Assembly: GCF_007954355.1 (NCBI RefSeq)
Contig: NZ_VOLR01000026.1
Location: 1 to 55,265 of the forward strand
Origin: Colwellia hornerae
GTDB taxonomy: Bacteria; Pseudomonadota; Gammaproteobacteria; Enterobacterales; Alteromonadaceae
Reading direction: 5' to 3'
Length of the DNA: 55,265 bases
Shown here: positions 7,884 to 15,315 of the stretch, piece by piece
Numbering within the stretch: the stretch's first letter is position 1
Layout: each line of letters begins with the position of its first letter
Notes under the pieces: generated by a model
Seen by the model: only the letters and a program-made list of their open reading frames with translations
Databases searched by the model: none
What the model was told of the DNA's origin: nothing
Program-made: the position numbers and the translations under genes

Positions 7884-7914
7884 GTAGCCTAGCTAAAAAT
7901 CTTTAGTAGGCTAC
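7884..7914 (-). terminator. Hairpin at the 3' end of the RhlE-like gene
   Basis: GTAGCCT (7884-7890) and AGGCTAC (7908-7914) form the outer stem, extended by GCTAAA/TTTAG. It sits 14 bp beyond the helicase stop. There is no good U-tract on the reverse strand, so termination or transcript-end protection is possible. Confidence 0.4.
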
Positions 7915-7927
7915 TTTATAGCTAGGC

Positions 7928-9154
7928 TTATTTTCTTTTTTTTCTTGTGCTATTGGTTCTGTTCGATTTATTTGTTTTATTTACCTTTTTTTTAACTTCT
8001 TTAGGCACTTTTGAAAACTCTTTATGGAAAGGCTGCTCTGTAACAACAGGAATGACTTGCCCTATGCTATTTTCGATATTAATTAATTGCCTTATATCAT
8101 TCTCTACAGCAAATGAAATGGCCATTCCACTTTTTCCAGCACGAGCAGTTCGCCCGATACGGTGTATGTAATTTCTTGGATCTTCAGGAAGGTTATAGTT
8201 AATAACTAAAGTAATATTATCAACATCAATTCCGCGAGCAGCAACATCAGTGGCAACTAAGACTCTTAGAGTAGAATCTTTAAAGTTTTGTAACGCCTCC
8301 TCTCTAACCGCTTGTGTTTTACTACTGTGAAGGCTAGCGGCTGTTATTGATGCTTTTTCTAATGCTTTAACAATGATGTCAGCGCCATACTTTGTTTTAC
8401 AAAAGATGAGTACTTTTTCAAAATCAGGTTTTTGTAATATATTAAAGAGTAAAGGTACTTTATTCGCTTTTTCAAGATGGTATACACTTTGATTAACCAA
8501 ATCGAGAGTAACCGTTTCAGCCGCAATTTGAATTTTTATTGGATCTGTTAAAATTGCTTCTGCAAGTACTTCTATTTCAGCGGGCATAGTCGCTGAAAAC
8601 AATAGTGTTTGTCGGTTCTTTGGCAGTTTAGATATAATGGTTTGAACATCTTTAAAAAACCCCATATCAAGCATGGTATCTGCTTCATCTAAGACAAATA
8701 TTTCTAACGCCTTAAAATTTATCTCTCCCGTTTCAATTAAATCCAATAATCTTCCTGGAGTGGCCACTAAAATATCAAGTCCAAGTGCTATCGAGTCAAC
8801 TTGAGCTTGTCTTCCTACACCACCATAAACAACCTTAGTTTTAAGCCCTAAACCCTCAGAGTAGTCATCAATGTTTTGCATTATTTGCGAGGCAAGCTCT
8901 CTCGTTGGCGTTAGTATTAGCGAACGCGTGCTCTTCGCTTGGATATCTATTTTATTTCGACCAAAATTATTGATAATAGGCAGTGAAAAAGCCGCTGTTT
9001 TTCCTGTTCCCGTTTGCGCGATACCAAGCAGATCATTACCATTAATAAGAGCCGGGATACATTCTTTTTGGATCGGTGTAGGCTGTTTATAGCCCTTAAG
9101 AGTAACGCGATCAATAATCGACTCTAAAAGTGAAAATTCTTTAAATTCTGACAT
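7928..9154 (-). CDS. DEAD-box ATP-dependent RNA helicase, RhlE-like
   Basis: 408 residues with the full DEAD-box set: Q motif GYKQPTPIQ (21-29), Walker A AQTGTGKT (46-53), PTRELA (83-88), DEAD (156-159), SAT (188-190), and HRIGRTARAG (331-340). The last 35 residues are a lysine/asparagine-rich basic tail, as in RhlE-type helicases that bind RNA through their tails. It unwinds short RNA duplexes in the cytoplasm, probably in ribosome assembly or cold adaptation. A second RhlE-like helicase lies at 26815, so the symbol rhlE is not assigned. Single gene on the minus strand. Confidence 0.9.
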   Translation of the reverse strand: MSEFKEFSLLESIIDRVTLKGYKQPTPIQKECIPALINGNDLLGIAQTGTGKTAAFSLPIINNFGRNKIDIQAKSTRSLILTPTRELASQIMQNIDDYSEGLGLKTKVVYGGVGRQAQVDSIALGLDILVATPGRLLDLIETGEINFKALEIFVLDEADTMLDMGFFKDVQTIISKLPKNRQTLLFSATMPAEIEVLAEAILTDPIKIQIAAETVTLDLVNQSVYHLEKANKVPLLFNILQKPDFEKVLIFCKTKYGADIIVKALEKASITAASLHSSKTQAVREEALQNFKDSTLRVLVATDVAARGIDVDNITLVINYNLPEDPRNYIHRIGRTARAGKSGMAISFAVENDIRQLINIENSIGQVIPVVTEQPFHKEFSKVPKEVKKKVNKTNKSNRTNSTRKKRK

Positions 9155-9713
9155 GCTGCCTCGGTGTCCTTAATCAATAGCCGACTATTCTAACAGAATG
9201 CTTTGATATATTTAAGACGTATTCAAGGTGGCATTTTAAGGCATAGTTAATTTTAAAGGGATGTATTGACAGTAAACCCTATAAAGTAAAGCATATAGAT
9301 TGTATTTTCCTTCGATCTTAGGACTATATTCGTATCTAAAATGACCTAAAACGTCTTTAAAGTTAATCTGTATTAGCAAACGTTTGTTGCAATACTGACG
9401 GGTAAAGCTATTTATGCTAAGGATCTAATGGTGGATCACTTGTCATTATAAAAATAAGTAGTAACATCTGTTTTTTGTTAATACGCTATTTATGATTGAA
9501 AACTAATTAAAAATTAAAAATTAAAAATTAAAAATTAAAAATTAAAAATTAAAAATTAAAAATTAAAAATTAAAAATTAAAGGTTAAAGGTTATTGACAG
9601 GGTAATGTCGATGTTTTTAGTGGCAGCAGTCAATGTTAATAACGGGCGGTTCTAATGTAATTAGGGACAAAGCTAAAGCCATTGCTGAGGGGTTTAGCGG
9701 GTACACAATATTT
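9155..9713. other. 559-bp divergent gap holding a tandem-repeat array
   Basis: Lies between the divergent helicase and hydrolase genes. The left 330 bp show no feature beyond possible helicase promoter sequence. The right part holds the heptanucleotide array (9507-9590), a TTGACA hexamer at 9594-9599 directly after it, and an in-frame upstream ATG (9633) for the hydrolase. Confidence 0.6.
9507..9590. repeat. Heptanucleotide tandem repeat (TTAAAAA)10 (TTAAAGG)2
   Basis: Ten perfect copies of TTAAAAA run from 9507 to 9576, followed by two TTAAAGG variants to 9590. A -35-like TTGACA begins three bases later. Simple arrays of this purity change copy number by slipped-strand mispairing, and here a change would alter the spacing upstream of the promoter-like hexamer of the following gene. 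Confidence 0.9.
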
Positions 9714-10262
9714 ATGAATATAGTTATAGTTTCAGATGTTTTTGGTATAACCCCCGCATTAATAAAGCTGAAAGAAAAACTCGGTGTAACCATTATTATT
9801 GATCCATATAATGGAAAAAGTATGGATTTTAAAAGTGAAGCTGAGGCATATTCATGCTTTATCGCTAAGATTGGGCTTGATGACTATATTTCAATAGTAT
9901 TAAAAGCCTTGGCGTCGCTTGATGGCAAAACAACACTCATTGGGTTTAGTATTGGGGCTTCAGCTATTTGGAGAATATCTTTAACGAATGAAAATAATTT
10001 TATCAAACAAGCTTTTTGTTTTTATGGCTCACAAATAAGAAATTTCACCCAAATAGAGCCGTGTTTTAAAATAAATTTGCTCTTTCCTAAAAGTGAACCA
10101 CATTTTGATGTTGTCGAGCTGATAAAAAAGCTTGAAGCCAAAGCTAATGTTAAAATAACACAAGTCGAGTACCTGCATGGTTTTATGAATTATTATTCGA
10201 ATAACTTCAATAATACCGGTTATCAACGATATGTTACTTTATTGCAAACCATTACCCGTTAG
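9714..10262 (+). CDS. Dienelactone-hydrolase-like alpha/beta hydrolase
   Basis: 182 residues from the ATG at 9714, chosen because MNIVIVSDVFGITPAL is the usual first strand of the family. An in-frame ATG at 9633 would add 27 residues of no recognisable fold, and neither start has a strong ribosome site. The nucleophile elbow is GFSIGAS, with serine where classical dienelactone hydrolase has cysteine. EPHFD and YLHGFMNYY supply the acid and histidine candidates. The protein is shorter than the usual 230-250 residues. Substrate unknown; cytoplasmic. The heptanucleotide array upstream suggests variable expression. It converges on cbpA with a 19-bp spacer. Confidence 0.7.
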   Translation: MNIVIVSDVFGITPALIKLKEKLGVTIIIDPYNGKSMDFKSEAEAYSCFIAKIGLDDYISIVLKALASLDGKTTLIGFSIGASAIWRISLTNENNFIKQAFCFYGSQIRNFTQIEPCFKINLLFPKSEPHFDVVELIKKLEAKANVKITQVEYLHGFMNYYSNNFNNTGYQRYVTLLQTITR

Positions 10263-10281
10263 TCTATTGCCACAGCAGACG

Positions 10282-11256
10282 TTAAGCACTTTTTTTATCC
10301 TTTTCATCTTCAATTTCATTTTTTCTAGTCTCATTCGCAAGTACTTTTAAAGATTGGTATAACGCTTCTTCTGCTGCGGATAAAATTTTTGGAAAAACAA
10401 TTTTTAGTTTTACAAAAAAATCTCCAGCAATTTTTCCCGGTAAGCCCCGACCTTTTAGACGCATTTTAGCGCCACTACTGACCAATTTAGGCAGACTTAA
10501 ATCAATGGTTCCTGCTGGTGTTGGTACTTTTACTTTTTCACCCAGTGCTGCTTGCCACGGGCTAATAGTAAGCTCGGTGATAATGTCTGTTCCTTCAATG
10601 ATATATAAGGGATGAGGGTTAAAGCCCACTTCAATATATAAGTCACCATTTTTGGCGCCGCCAAAACCTGTTTCACCTTGCTTTTGTAAACGAATTTTCT
10701 GTCCAGGTTTAATACCTTTTGGAATACTTACTTTTAAGGTTCGCGCTTTTGATTGCGCTTGTCCATGTTCATCAACCACTTGATCTTGCAAAGTAAAGCT
10801 TCGAGTTGCCCCAGTATATGCATCAGGTAAGTCAATTAATATTTTTGCATGACTGTCTTGCCCTTGCCTAGACTGAGGAGCACGTGATGAATGTGGGTTT
10901 GCGTTGAAGCCGCCACCAAATAATGATTCAAAAAAATCACTGAAATCGCCTTGACCGCCGGCATTAAAACTACCATTACCTTGTTGCTGATATTGCTCTT
11001 GCCATTTAGGTGGTGGGGTAAAGCCAGCTTGGCCAGCTTGCCAATTACTACCCAGTTGGTCATAAGCTGCGCGCTTTTCTTTATCGCGTAACACGTCATA
11101 GGCTTCATTTATGTCTTTAAAGTGAGCTTCTGCATCTTTTTCTTTACTAACATCGGGATGAAACTTTCGTGCTAATTTCCGATATGATGTTTTAATTTCA
11201 TCCTGAGACGACGTTTTATCAACGCCCATAATTTTGTAATAATCTTTATAATTCAC
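10282..11256 (-). CDS. cbpA: Curved DNA-binding co-chaperone CbpA (DnaJ class)
   Basis: 324 residues. The J domain (1-70) has HPD at 33-35. A Gly/Phe- and Gln-rich linker (about 85-125, with FFESLFGGGF) follows, then the two beta-barrel C-terminal domains without a zinc finger, as in CbpA rather than DnaJ (DLPDAYTGATRSF, the IPKGIKPGQKIRLQKQG turn, and the LKGRGLPG repeat). It stimulates DnaK ATPase, and in relatives it also binds curved DNA in the nucleoid. The start is a GTG with an excellent GGAGG 5 nt upstream. A TATAAT-like -10 lies about 70 bp upstream, at 11328-11333 on the reverse strand. No cbpM follows in this window. Confidence 0.92.
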   Translation of the reverse strand: MNYKDYYKIMGVDKTSSQDEIKTSYRKLARKFHPDVSKEKDAEAHFKDINEAYDVLRDKEKRAAYDQLGSNWQAGQAGFTPPPKWQEQYQQQGNGSFNAGGQGDFSDFFESLFGGGFNANPHSSRAPQSRQGQDSHAKILIDLPDAYTGATRSFTLQDQVVDEHGQAQSKARTLKVSIPKGIKPGQKIRLQKQGETGFGGAKNGDLYIEVGFNPHPLYIIEGTDIITELTISPWQAALGEKVKVPTPAGTIDLSLPKLVSSGAKMRLKGRGLPGKIAGDFFVKLKIVFPKILSAAEEALYQSLKVLANETRKNEIEDEKDKKSA

Positions 11257-11454
11257 AGTGACCTCCTGCGTAGTAAACCAGCAGATAAATATTGGCTTAA
11301 TGTTAACTAGTCCAATTTGATGGCGTTATTATAAGAAGAAATAAAAATGATGAATGTCAGTAATGTGACACTTTTAGCAAAATATTGGCTGTAGACTTCT
11401 ATCTTTCATGCTATTTTTTAGAAAGAAGTAGTTTAATCTCTTAAAGGAAAAATA

Positions 11455-11730
11455 ATGTCTTACACGCTGATACATAACGCAAACGAATGTAAATACGAAT
11501 ACCATATCGATGGCGCGGTTGCTTATATCACTTACGATGATGAAAACGGTAACATGCACTTAACCCACACTATTGTTCCAGATGAGCTCGCCGGCAAAGG
11601 CTTAGCAAAAACACTTTTAGAAGATGTTCTTCAACAGATCAAAAATGATAATAAAAAAGCGGTTGCGCAGTGTTCATACATCATCAAATATTTAGAAAAA
11701 CACCCAGAAGCAAGCGACCTATTTGTATAA
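11455..11730 (+). CDS. GNAT-like N-acetyltransferase (YjdJ/PF14542 type)
   Basis: 91 residues, the size of the minimal GNAT-fold family that lacks the N-terminal half of the domain. The acetyl-CoA-binding turn is seen as VPDELAGKGLAKTLLEDVL (residues 41-59). The invariant CSYIIKYLEKHPE near the end supplies the cysteine and tyrosine typical of this family. Target unknown. AAAGGAAAA lies about 6 nt before the ATG. The gene is divergent from cbpA with a 198-bp spacer. Confidence 0.85.
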   Translation: MSYTLIHNANECKYEYHIDGAVAYITYDDENGNMHLTHTIVPDELAGKGLAKTLLEDVLQQIKNDNKKAVAQCSYIIKYLEKHPEASDLFV

Positions 11731-11749
11731 TTATTTTCGATAAACAGCG

Positions 11750-11759
11750 CCGTTAACGG
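11750..11759. promoter_or_regulatory. Short palindrome after the GNAT gene
   Basis: CCGTTAACGG is a perfect 10-bp palindrome 20 bp past the stop codon, within a longer imperfect pairing between GATAAACAGCGCCG and a GGCGC-rich segment near 11800. It may be part of a terminator; there is no T-tract. Confidence 0.25.
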
Positions 11760-11890
11760 TGAACTTTAGTATGAACAAAGTCACTGTCATTTATCGGCGC
11801 TTATAATCGATATATGATTGCAACCATGTTGACCATAGTCCTGATAATGTATAACTCAGCCGTTTATTAAGATCAGCCATATAAAATAGT

Positions 11891-12229
11891 TTAATGGATG
11901 CTCACAACGGGTATTTTTAATACTTCTCTTTTTAATATGTTGCTTGCAATTTCAGGCGACACTTCATAAAACTCGTTAACGTATCTTTTAGCCTCGAAAT
12001 ACTGTCTTATCTGATTTTTGACCTTACAGGGGTTTTCGCATGCCAAAGAAAAAAAGAGTTGATAATGCCCCGGACTTTTCTTTGAAAGTGACTTTGCATA
12101 TTCTTCAGTATCATTCGAAGTACAACCGATTCTAATTACATTTGAAAAAATAGAATGTGTCATGATATAGACATTACCAAAAGAAATATTGTCAAGCGGG
12201 TTAGCCGGGGGGACATTTTTTAAGCTCAT
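11891..12229 (-). CDS. T5orf172/GIY-YIG-like domain protein, likely catalytically inactive
   Basis: 112 residues. Residues 17-100 match the GIY-YIG-like T5orf172 (MUG113) pattern: a first strand GNVYIMTH, a second strand VIRIGCT, an EEYAKSLS helix, a helix with CKVKNQIRQYF, and the NEFYEVSPE end. In nuclease relatives the helix carries an Arg (as in ERAKELS) and the next helix a Glu before a His; here these are Tyr, Lys and Arg. The fold is therefore probably kept as a binding module; this is inference. It is paralogous to the protein at 22898-23209 with the same changes. Single gene, weak ribosome site. Confidence 0.7.
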   Translation of the reverse strand: MSLKNVPPANPLDNISFGNVYIMTHSIFSNVIRIGCTSNDTEEYAKSLSKKSPGHYQLFFSLACENPCKVKNQIRQYFEAKRYVNEFYEVSPEIASNILKREVLKIPVVSIH

Positions 12230-12696
12230 AAGTTTATGCTCATTGAGGATTTATCGCCTTTATGGTGATTTATGGTGTTATCTATATTGTTATTTTATCG
12301 AATATCCTGTCGATAATATTGATCTTGTGCTGCTATTTATGTTGTTGCTATATTATTTGAACCCAGCGTTGATTTGGCTCAATGTTTTAGATAGAGAAAG
12401 GGCGGTTAGAGAAGGGCAAGTTAATTTATTGATACAAAAGTGTCGATATGAAAAGAGTTCCCGTTGCTAAAGTTATACGGGTGTTAATTGTTATAAAAAC
12501 TAAGCGAGTAGACCTATTAAATTTGTCGCTTGTTATTTGATCGAAGCGCTTATTTTTTAAGCGTGATTTTTTGTTCTATTCTATCTTTAATAATTGTTAC
12601 ACAAATTAAGGCAATAATTGCCGTAAAAAGTAGCATTCTGCCTCACTTTATATTAAATTTGCCGCCCTTAATTAGTACAGTTAACAAGAGCGCCTT
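12230..12696. other. 467-bp gap, possibly with a small hydrophobic ORF
   Basis: The plus strand is open to 12470 with a hydrophobic, leucine-rich stretch followed by a charged end (RERAVREGQVN). However, its only ATG start overlaps the neighbouring gene antisense, and no ribosome site is seen. It could be the end of a decayed membrane protein. The 12560-12696 part presumably holds the promoter of the zapB-like/zapA genes; TATATT at 12649-12654 is a possible -10. Confidence 0.35.
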
Positions 12697-12969
12697 ATGA
12701 ACGAAAATACTCTCCCACAACTCGAACAACTGATCGAAAAAATCATTGATAAAAATAACCAATTAAAAAGCCAAGTAGCAGAATTAGCAGAGCAAAAAGC
12801 AGAATTAGCTCAGCAAAAAGCAGAATTAGAACAGCAAAAAGCTTTGCTTGTCGATGAAAATGAAACTTTTCAGCTTGAAGTCTTAGAAGGTGAAGAAAAA
12901 CAGAAACAAACAAATAATGTATTAACCGCTTTATTAGCTAAATTGCAAAGTGCAGAAGAGCTTAGTTAA
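12697..12969 (+). CDS. ZapB-like coiled-coil protein (TIGR02449 type)
   Basis: 90 residues, almost entirely coiled coil. The heptads AELAEQK, AELAQQK and AELEQQK (28-48) are a near-exact 21-bp triplication. Small coiled-coil proteins of this kind sit directly upstream of zapA in many gammaproteobacteria and resemble ZapB, which links ZapA to the division-site scaffold. Its TAA overlaps the zapA ATG by one base (TAATG), implying translational coupling. The extra heptads make it longer than the usual 65-75 residues. Confidence 0.75.
   Translation: MNENTLPQLEQLIEKIIDKNNQLKSQVAELAEQKAELAQQKAELEQQKALLVDENETFQLEVLEGEEKQKQTNNVLTALLAKLQSAEELS
12778..12841 (+). repeat. 21-bp coding tandem repeat in the ZapB-like gene
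   Basis: Three copies of a 21-bp unit, gcagaattagcagagcaaaa-type, encode successive AELxxQK heptads. A change in number would lengthen the coiled coil by one heptad without shifting the frame. Confidence 0.8.
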
Positions 12970-13250
12970 TGTCTATTAAAGACTCTAATGGCATCAGCAT
13001 TGAAATTATGGGTAAGTTACATCAGTTTTCTTGCTCAGCTGAACAAGCAGAGGATTTAAAGGAAGCCGCTAGTAAACTTGCTGTAATGTGCGATGACATA
13101 AAACAGCAAAGAGGAAATGCTAGCAGCGAGCGTGCTTTATTAGTTGCGTCAATTAATTTAAGCTATTCATTATTAATAGCAAATAATAAAATTGAGCAAA
13201 ATCAACATGGACAAGAAGCGTTGATTTCGACACTTAAAAACGCTTTATAA
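12969..13250 (+). CDS. zapA: Cell division protein ZapA
   Basis: 93 residues. An N-terminal beta-hairpin (ISIEIMGKLHQFSC) precedes the AEDLKEAASKLAVMCDDIKQQ helix and a long C-terminal coiled coil (ERALLVASINLSYSLLIANNKIEQNQ), the ZapA layout. It cross-links FtsZ protofilaments at midcell. The start overlaps the preceding coiled-coil gene by one base. In enterics zapA is followed by 6S RNA; here only 91 bp separate it from minC, so no 6S gene fits. A hairpin at 13275-13304 follows. Confidence 0.88.
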   Translation: MSIKDSNGISIEIMGKLHQFSCSAEQAEDLKEAASKLAVMCDDIKQQRGNASSERALLVASINLSYSLLIANNKIEQNQHGQEALISTLKNAL

Positions 13251-13274
13251 ACACTTTCACCTTTTCTAGTATTG

Positions 13275-13304
13275 CCACTATCGTTGAGTACGTTAAGATA
13301 GTGG
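13275..13304 (+). terminator. Hairpin between zapA and minC
   Basis: CCACTATC (13275-13282) pairs perfectly with GATAGTGG (13297-13304), extended by ATT/AAT on the outside. No T-run follows, so it is a weak or factor-dependent terminator or a processing signal. TTGAGT inside the loop followed by an AT-rich stretch could start a minC promoter. Confidence 0.4.
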
Positions 13305-13341
13305 TAATAATCGTGACTTTATACTTAGGAAAATTTTAGCT

Positions 13342-14061
13342 ATGGCTGATGCTAGCATTGAATTTAAAGGTTCAAGCTTTACCCTGTCTGTTTTACATTT
13401 AAAAACATCAAAATTAGCAGATATTCGTACTGATTTAGCAAATAAAGTCGCGCAAGCGCCAGATTTTTTTTATCTCGTTCCTATTGTGGTTAGTATCGAA
13501 CAATTAGATAGCTCGGTTGACTATCAAGCAATCAAAACATTAATTGAAGAATTTAATTTTACCTTTGTTGGCTTTACGGGGGCTATCGCTAAAGAACAAC
13601 GAACGTTGATCCGCGAACTCGGTTTTTCATTCGTTAATACGGCGAAACCCCAGACTTTAGATAAAACGGTTAGTGCCGAAAAGCCCGAAGTTGTAAAAAC
13701 TGAAACACTAGCAGATATACCAGAGCGTAGCCTTTTTAGCGACAAAATACATCGCGGTCAAATTCGTTCAGGTCAGCAAGTTTACGCTAAAGACCAAAAT
13801 TTAGTGGTTATTGGCTCAGTATCCGCTGGAGCTGAAGTGATTGCTGATGGTAATATTCATGTTTATGGTTCGTTACGTGGTCGAGCCATTGCCGGCGCAA
13901 AAGGTCATCATCATGCGCAAATATATTGCCAAAACCTTGAAGCAGAATTAGTTTCGATTAATGGTAACTATTGGCTGAGCGAGTCAATGGAGCAACATTG
14001 GGGCTCACCCGTATATATACATTTGACTGACAGTGAATTAACGTCATCAAAACTTATTTAA
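13342..14061 (+). CDS. minC: Septum site-determining protein MinC
   Basis: 239 residues, the usual length. The N-terminal domain (1-105, SFTLSVLHLKT ...) inhibits FtsZ. After a flexible linker with PERSLF, the C-terminal right-handed beta-helix (about 130-239) follows: RSGQQVYAKDQNLVVIG, the AGAEVIADGNIHVYGSLRGRA turn, and GAKGHHHAQIYCQNLEAELVSI. It binds MinD at the membrane and blocks Z-ring assembly away from midcell. First gene of minCDE; minD starts 28 bp after it. Confidence 0.95.
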   Translation: MADASIEFKGSSFTLSVLHLKTSKLADIRTDLANKVAQAPDFFYLVPIVVSIEQLDSSVDYQAIKTLIEEFNFTFVGFTGAIAKEQRTLIRELGFSFVNTAKPQTLDKTVSAEKPEVVKTETLADIPERSLFSDKIHRGQIRSGQQVYAKDQNLVVIGSVSAGAEVIADGNIHVYGSLRGRAIAGAKGHHHAQIYCQNLEAELVSINGNYWLSESMEQHWGSPVYIHLTDSELTSSKLI

Positions 14062-14089
14062 CTTTTAACTTATAAAGGATATTCGGTCT

Positions 14090-14899
14090 ATGGCACGAAT
14101 AATAGTAGTTACATCAGGAAAGGGCGGGGTTGGCAAAACGACATCAAGTGCAGCAATCGGTCTTGGTTTGGCGTTAAAAGGTCAAAAAGTTGTATTAATT
14201 GATTTTGATATAGGCTTACGAAATCTTGATTTGATTATGGGCTGTGAACGCCGTGTTGTTTATGACTTTGTTAATGTGATTAATGGTGAAGCCACCCTAA
14301 ATCAAGCGTTAATTAAAGATAAACGCGTCAGTAGTTTATCTATATTACCTGCTTCACAAACCCGCGACAAAGATGCGTTAAATAAAGAAAACGTTGGCAA
14401 GGTGCTTGAAGAACTTGGCAAAACCTATGACTATATAGTTTGTGATTCTCCAGCCGGTATCGAAGCAGGCGCTATGATGGCGCTTTATTATGCTGATGAA
14501 GCGATAGTAACGACCAACCCTGAAGTTTCATCGGTTCGTGACTCTGATCGAATTTTAGGTATGTTAGCTAGCCGTTCTCGTAGAGCAGAGCTAGGCTTAG
14601 AGCCAATTAAAGAACATTTATTGTTAACGCGTTACTCACCTAAGCGTGTTGACGATGGTGAAATGCTGAGTGTTGAAGATGTGGTAGATATTCTATCTAT
14701 ACCTTTATTAGGTGTTATTCCAGAATCACAAGCGGTACTTAAGGCATCTAATGCCGGTGAACCAGTGATTTTAGATACTGAAAGCGATGCCGGAAAAGCC
14801 TATCAGGATGTCGTCGATCGCCTTTTGGGTGAAACCGTTGATTTTAGATTTTTACATGCCAAGAAAAAAGGCATTCTTAGTCGTATGTTTGGAGGATAA
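14090..14899 (+). CDS. minD: Septum site-determining ATPase MinD
   Basis: 269 residues. The deviant Walker A motif KGGVGKTT is at 11-18, followed by DFDIGLRNLDLIMG, the switch segment SPAGIEAGAM, and a C-terminal amphipathic membrane-targeting helix (GILSRMFGG). It binds ATP and the membrane, recruits MinC, and is released by MinE to give pole-to-pole oscillation. AAAGGA is upstream. minE begins two bases after its stop codon, with GGAGG inside the minD end as its ribosome site. Confidence 0.97.
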   Translation: MARIIVVTSGKGGVGKTTSSAAIGLGLALKGQKVVLIDFDIGLRNLDLIMGCERRVVYDFVNVINGEATLNQALIKDKRVSSLSILPASQTRDKDALNKENVGKVLEELGKTYDYIVCDSPAGIEAGAMMALYYADEAIVTTNPEVSSVRDSDRILGMLASRSRRAELGLEPIKEHLLLTRYSPKRVDDGEMLSVEDVVDILSIPLLGVIPESQAVLKASNAGEPVILDTESDAGKAYQDVVDRLLGETVDFRFLHAKKKGILSRMFGG

Positions 14900-14900
14900 C

Positions 14901-15179
14901 ATGGCATTACTTGATTATTTTTTACGTAAAAAAGAAAAGCAGGTAACAACCGCTTCAAAGGCGAAAGAGCGTTTACAAATTATTGTTGCCCATGAGCGTA
15001 ATAGTCGAAATAAACAGCCAGATTACTTGCCGCAACTCACTGCGGATATCCTTGAGGTATTGCGTAAGTACATTAAAGTAACCGATGAAAGTTTTTCGAT
15101 AAACCTTGATAATAAAGGTGGCGATTTAAATGTCTTAGAACTTAATATCGAATTAAGTGATGAAAACAGTATTAACTAA
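14901..15179 (+). CDS. minE: Cell division topological specificity factor MinE
   Basis: 92 residues from the ATG at 14901, just after GGAGG at the end of minD; the frame is open further upstream inside minD, but that is overlap. MALLDYFLRKKEK is the membrane-targeting start. KAKERLQIIVAHERN is the MinD-contact region, and LPQLTADILEVLRKYIKV the dimerisation helix. It stimulates MinD ATPase. A strong terminator follows at 15220. Confidence 0.95.
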   Translation: MALLDYFLRKKEKQVTTASKAKERLQIIVAHERNSRNKQPDYLPQLTADILEVLRKYIKVTDESFSINLDNKGGDLNVLELNIELSDENSIN

Positions 15180-15219
15180 GTCGATTTGATTTTGTTTATC
15201 AGACCTTATTGGTAAACAT

Positions 15220-15260
15220 AAAAAAGGCGGGTATTCTTTGAGAGGATACCCGCCTTTTTT
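15220..15260. terminator. Bidirectional intrinsic terminator between minE and the dsbA-like gene
   Basis: AAAAAAGGCGGGTAT (from 15220) pairs with ATACCCGCCTTTTTT (ending 15260) around a short loop. A-run and T-run flank the GC stem, so it works for both convergent operons. Confidence 0.92.
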
Positions 15261-15315
15261 CATTATACATTACGATAAAATGACTAAAATTATAGCGTCA
15301 TCTTGTTTACAAAAT

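Larger units (their letters stand above)
7548..7927. other. 380-bp convergent gap with three hairpins
   Basis: Separates two convergent genes. It holds a strong palindromic terminator (7571-7613), a 12-bp stem-loop at 7830-7858 (GTGC/TTTCTTT pairing with AAAGAAA/GCAC, one wobble), and another at 7884-7914 just after the helicase stop codon. No gene is seen. Confidence 0.5.

Noticed and set aside
1120-9150. Chromosomal integron cassette array (single genes, mostly one strand, long spacers)
   Set aside because: No integrase, no recurrent attC-like site with paired R/L boxes between genes; the spacer after the hydrolase has a RYYYAAC-like start but no matching GTTRRRY end.
9507-9590. CRISPR-like array
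   Set aside because: Unit is 7 bp and contiguous without spacers; a simple sequence repeat.
12189-12470. 93-codon hydrophobic plus-strand ORF
   Set aside because: Its start lies antisense inside the T5orf172-like gene and there is no ribosome site; kept only as a possible decayed or small membrane ORF in the gap description.
13251-13341. 6S RNA (ssrS) expected after zapA
   Set aside because: Only 91 bp before minC, too short for a 180-nt RNA; only a hairpin is present.
14787-14900. Long N-terminal extension of MinE
   Set aside because: It is the out-of-frame end of minD; GGAGG and the canonical MALLDYF start fix the start at 14901.
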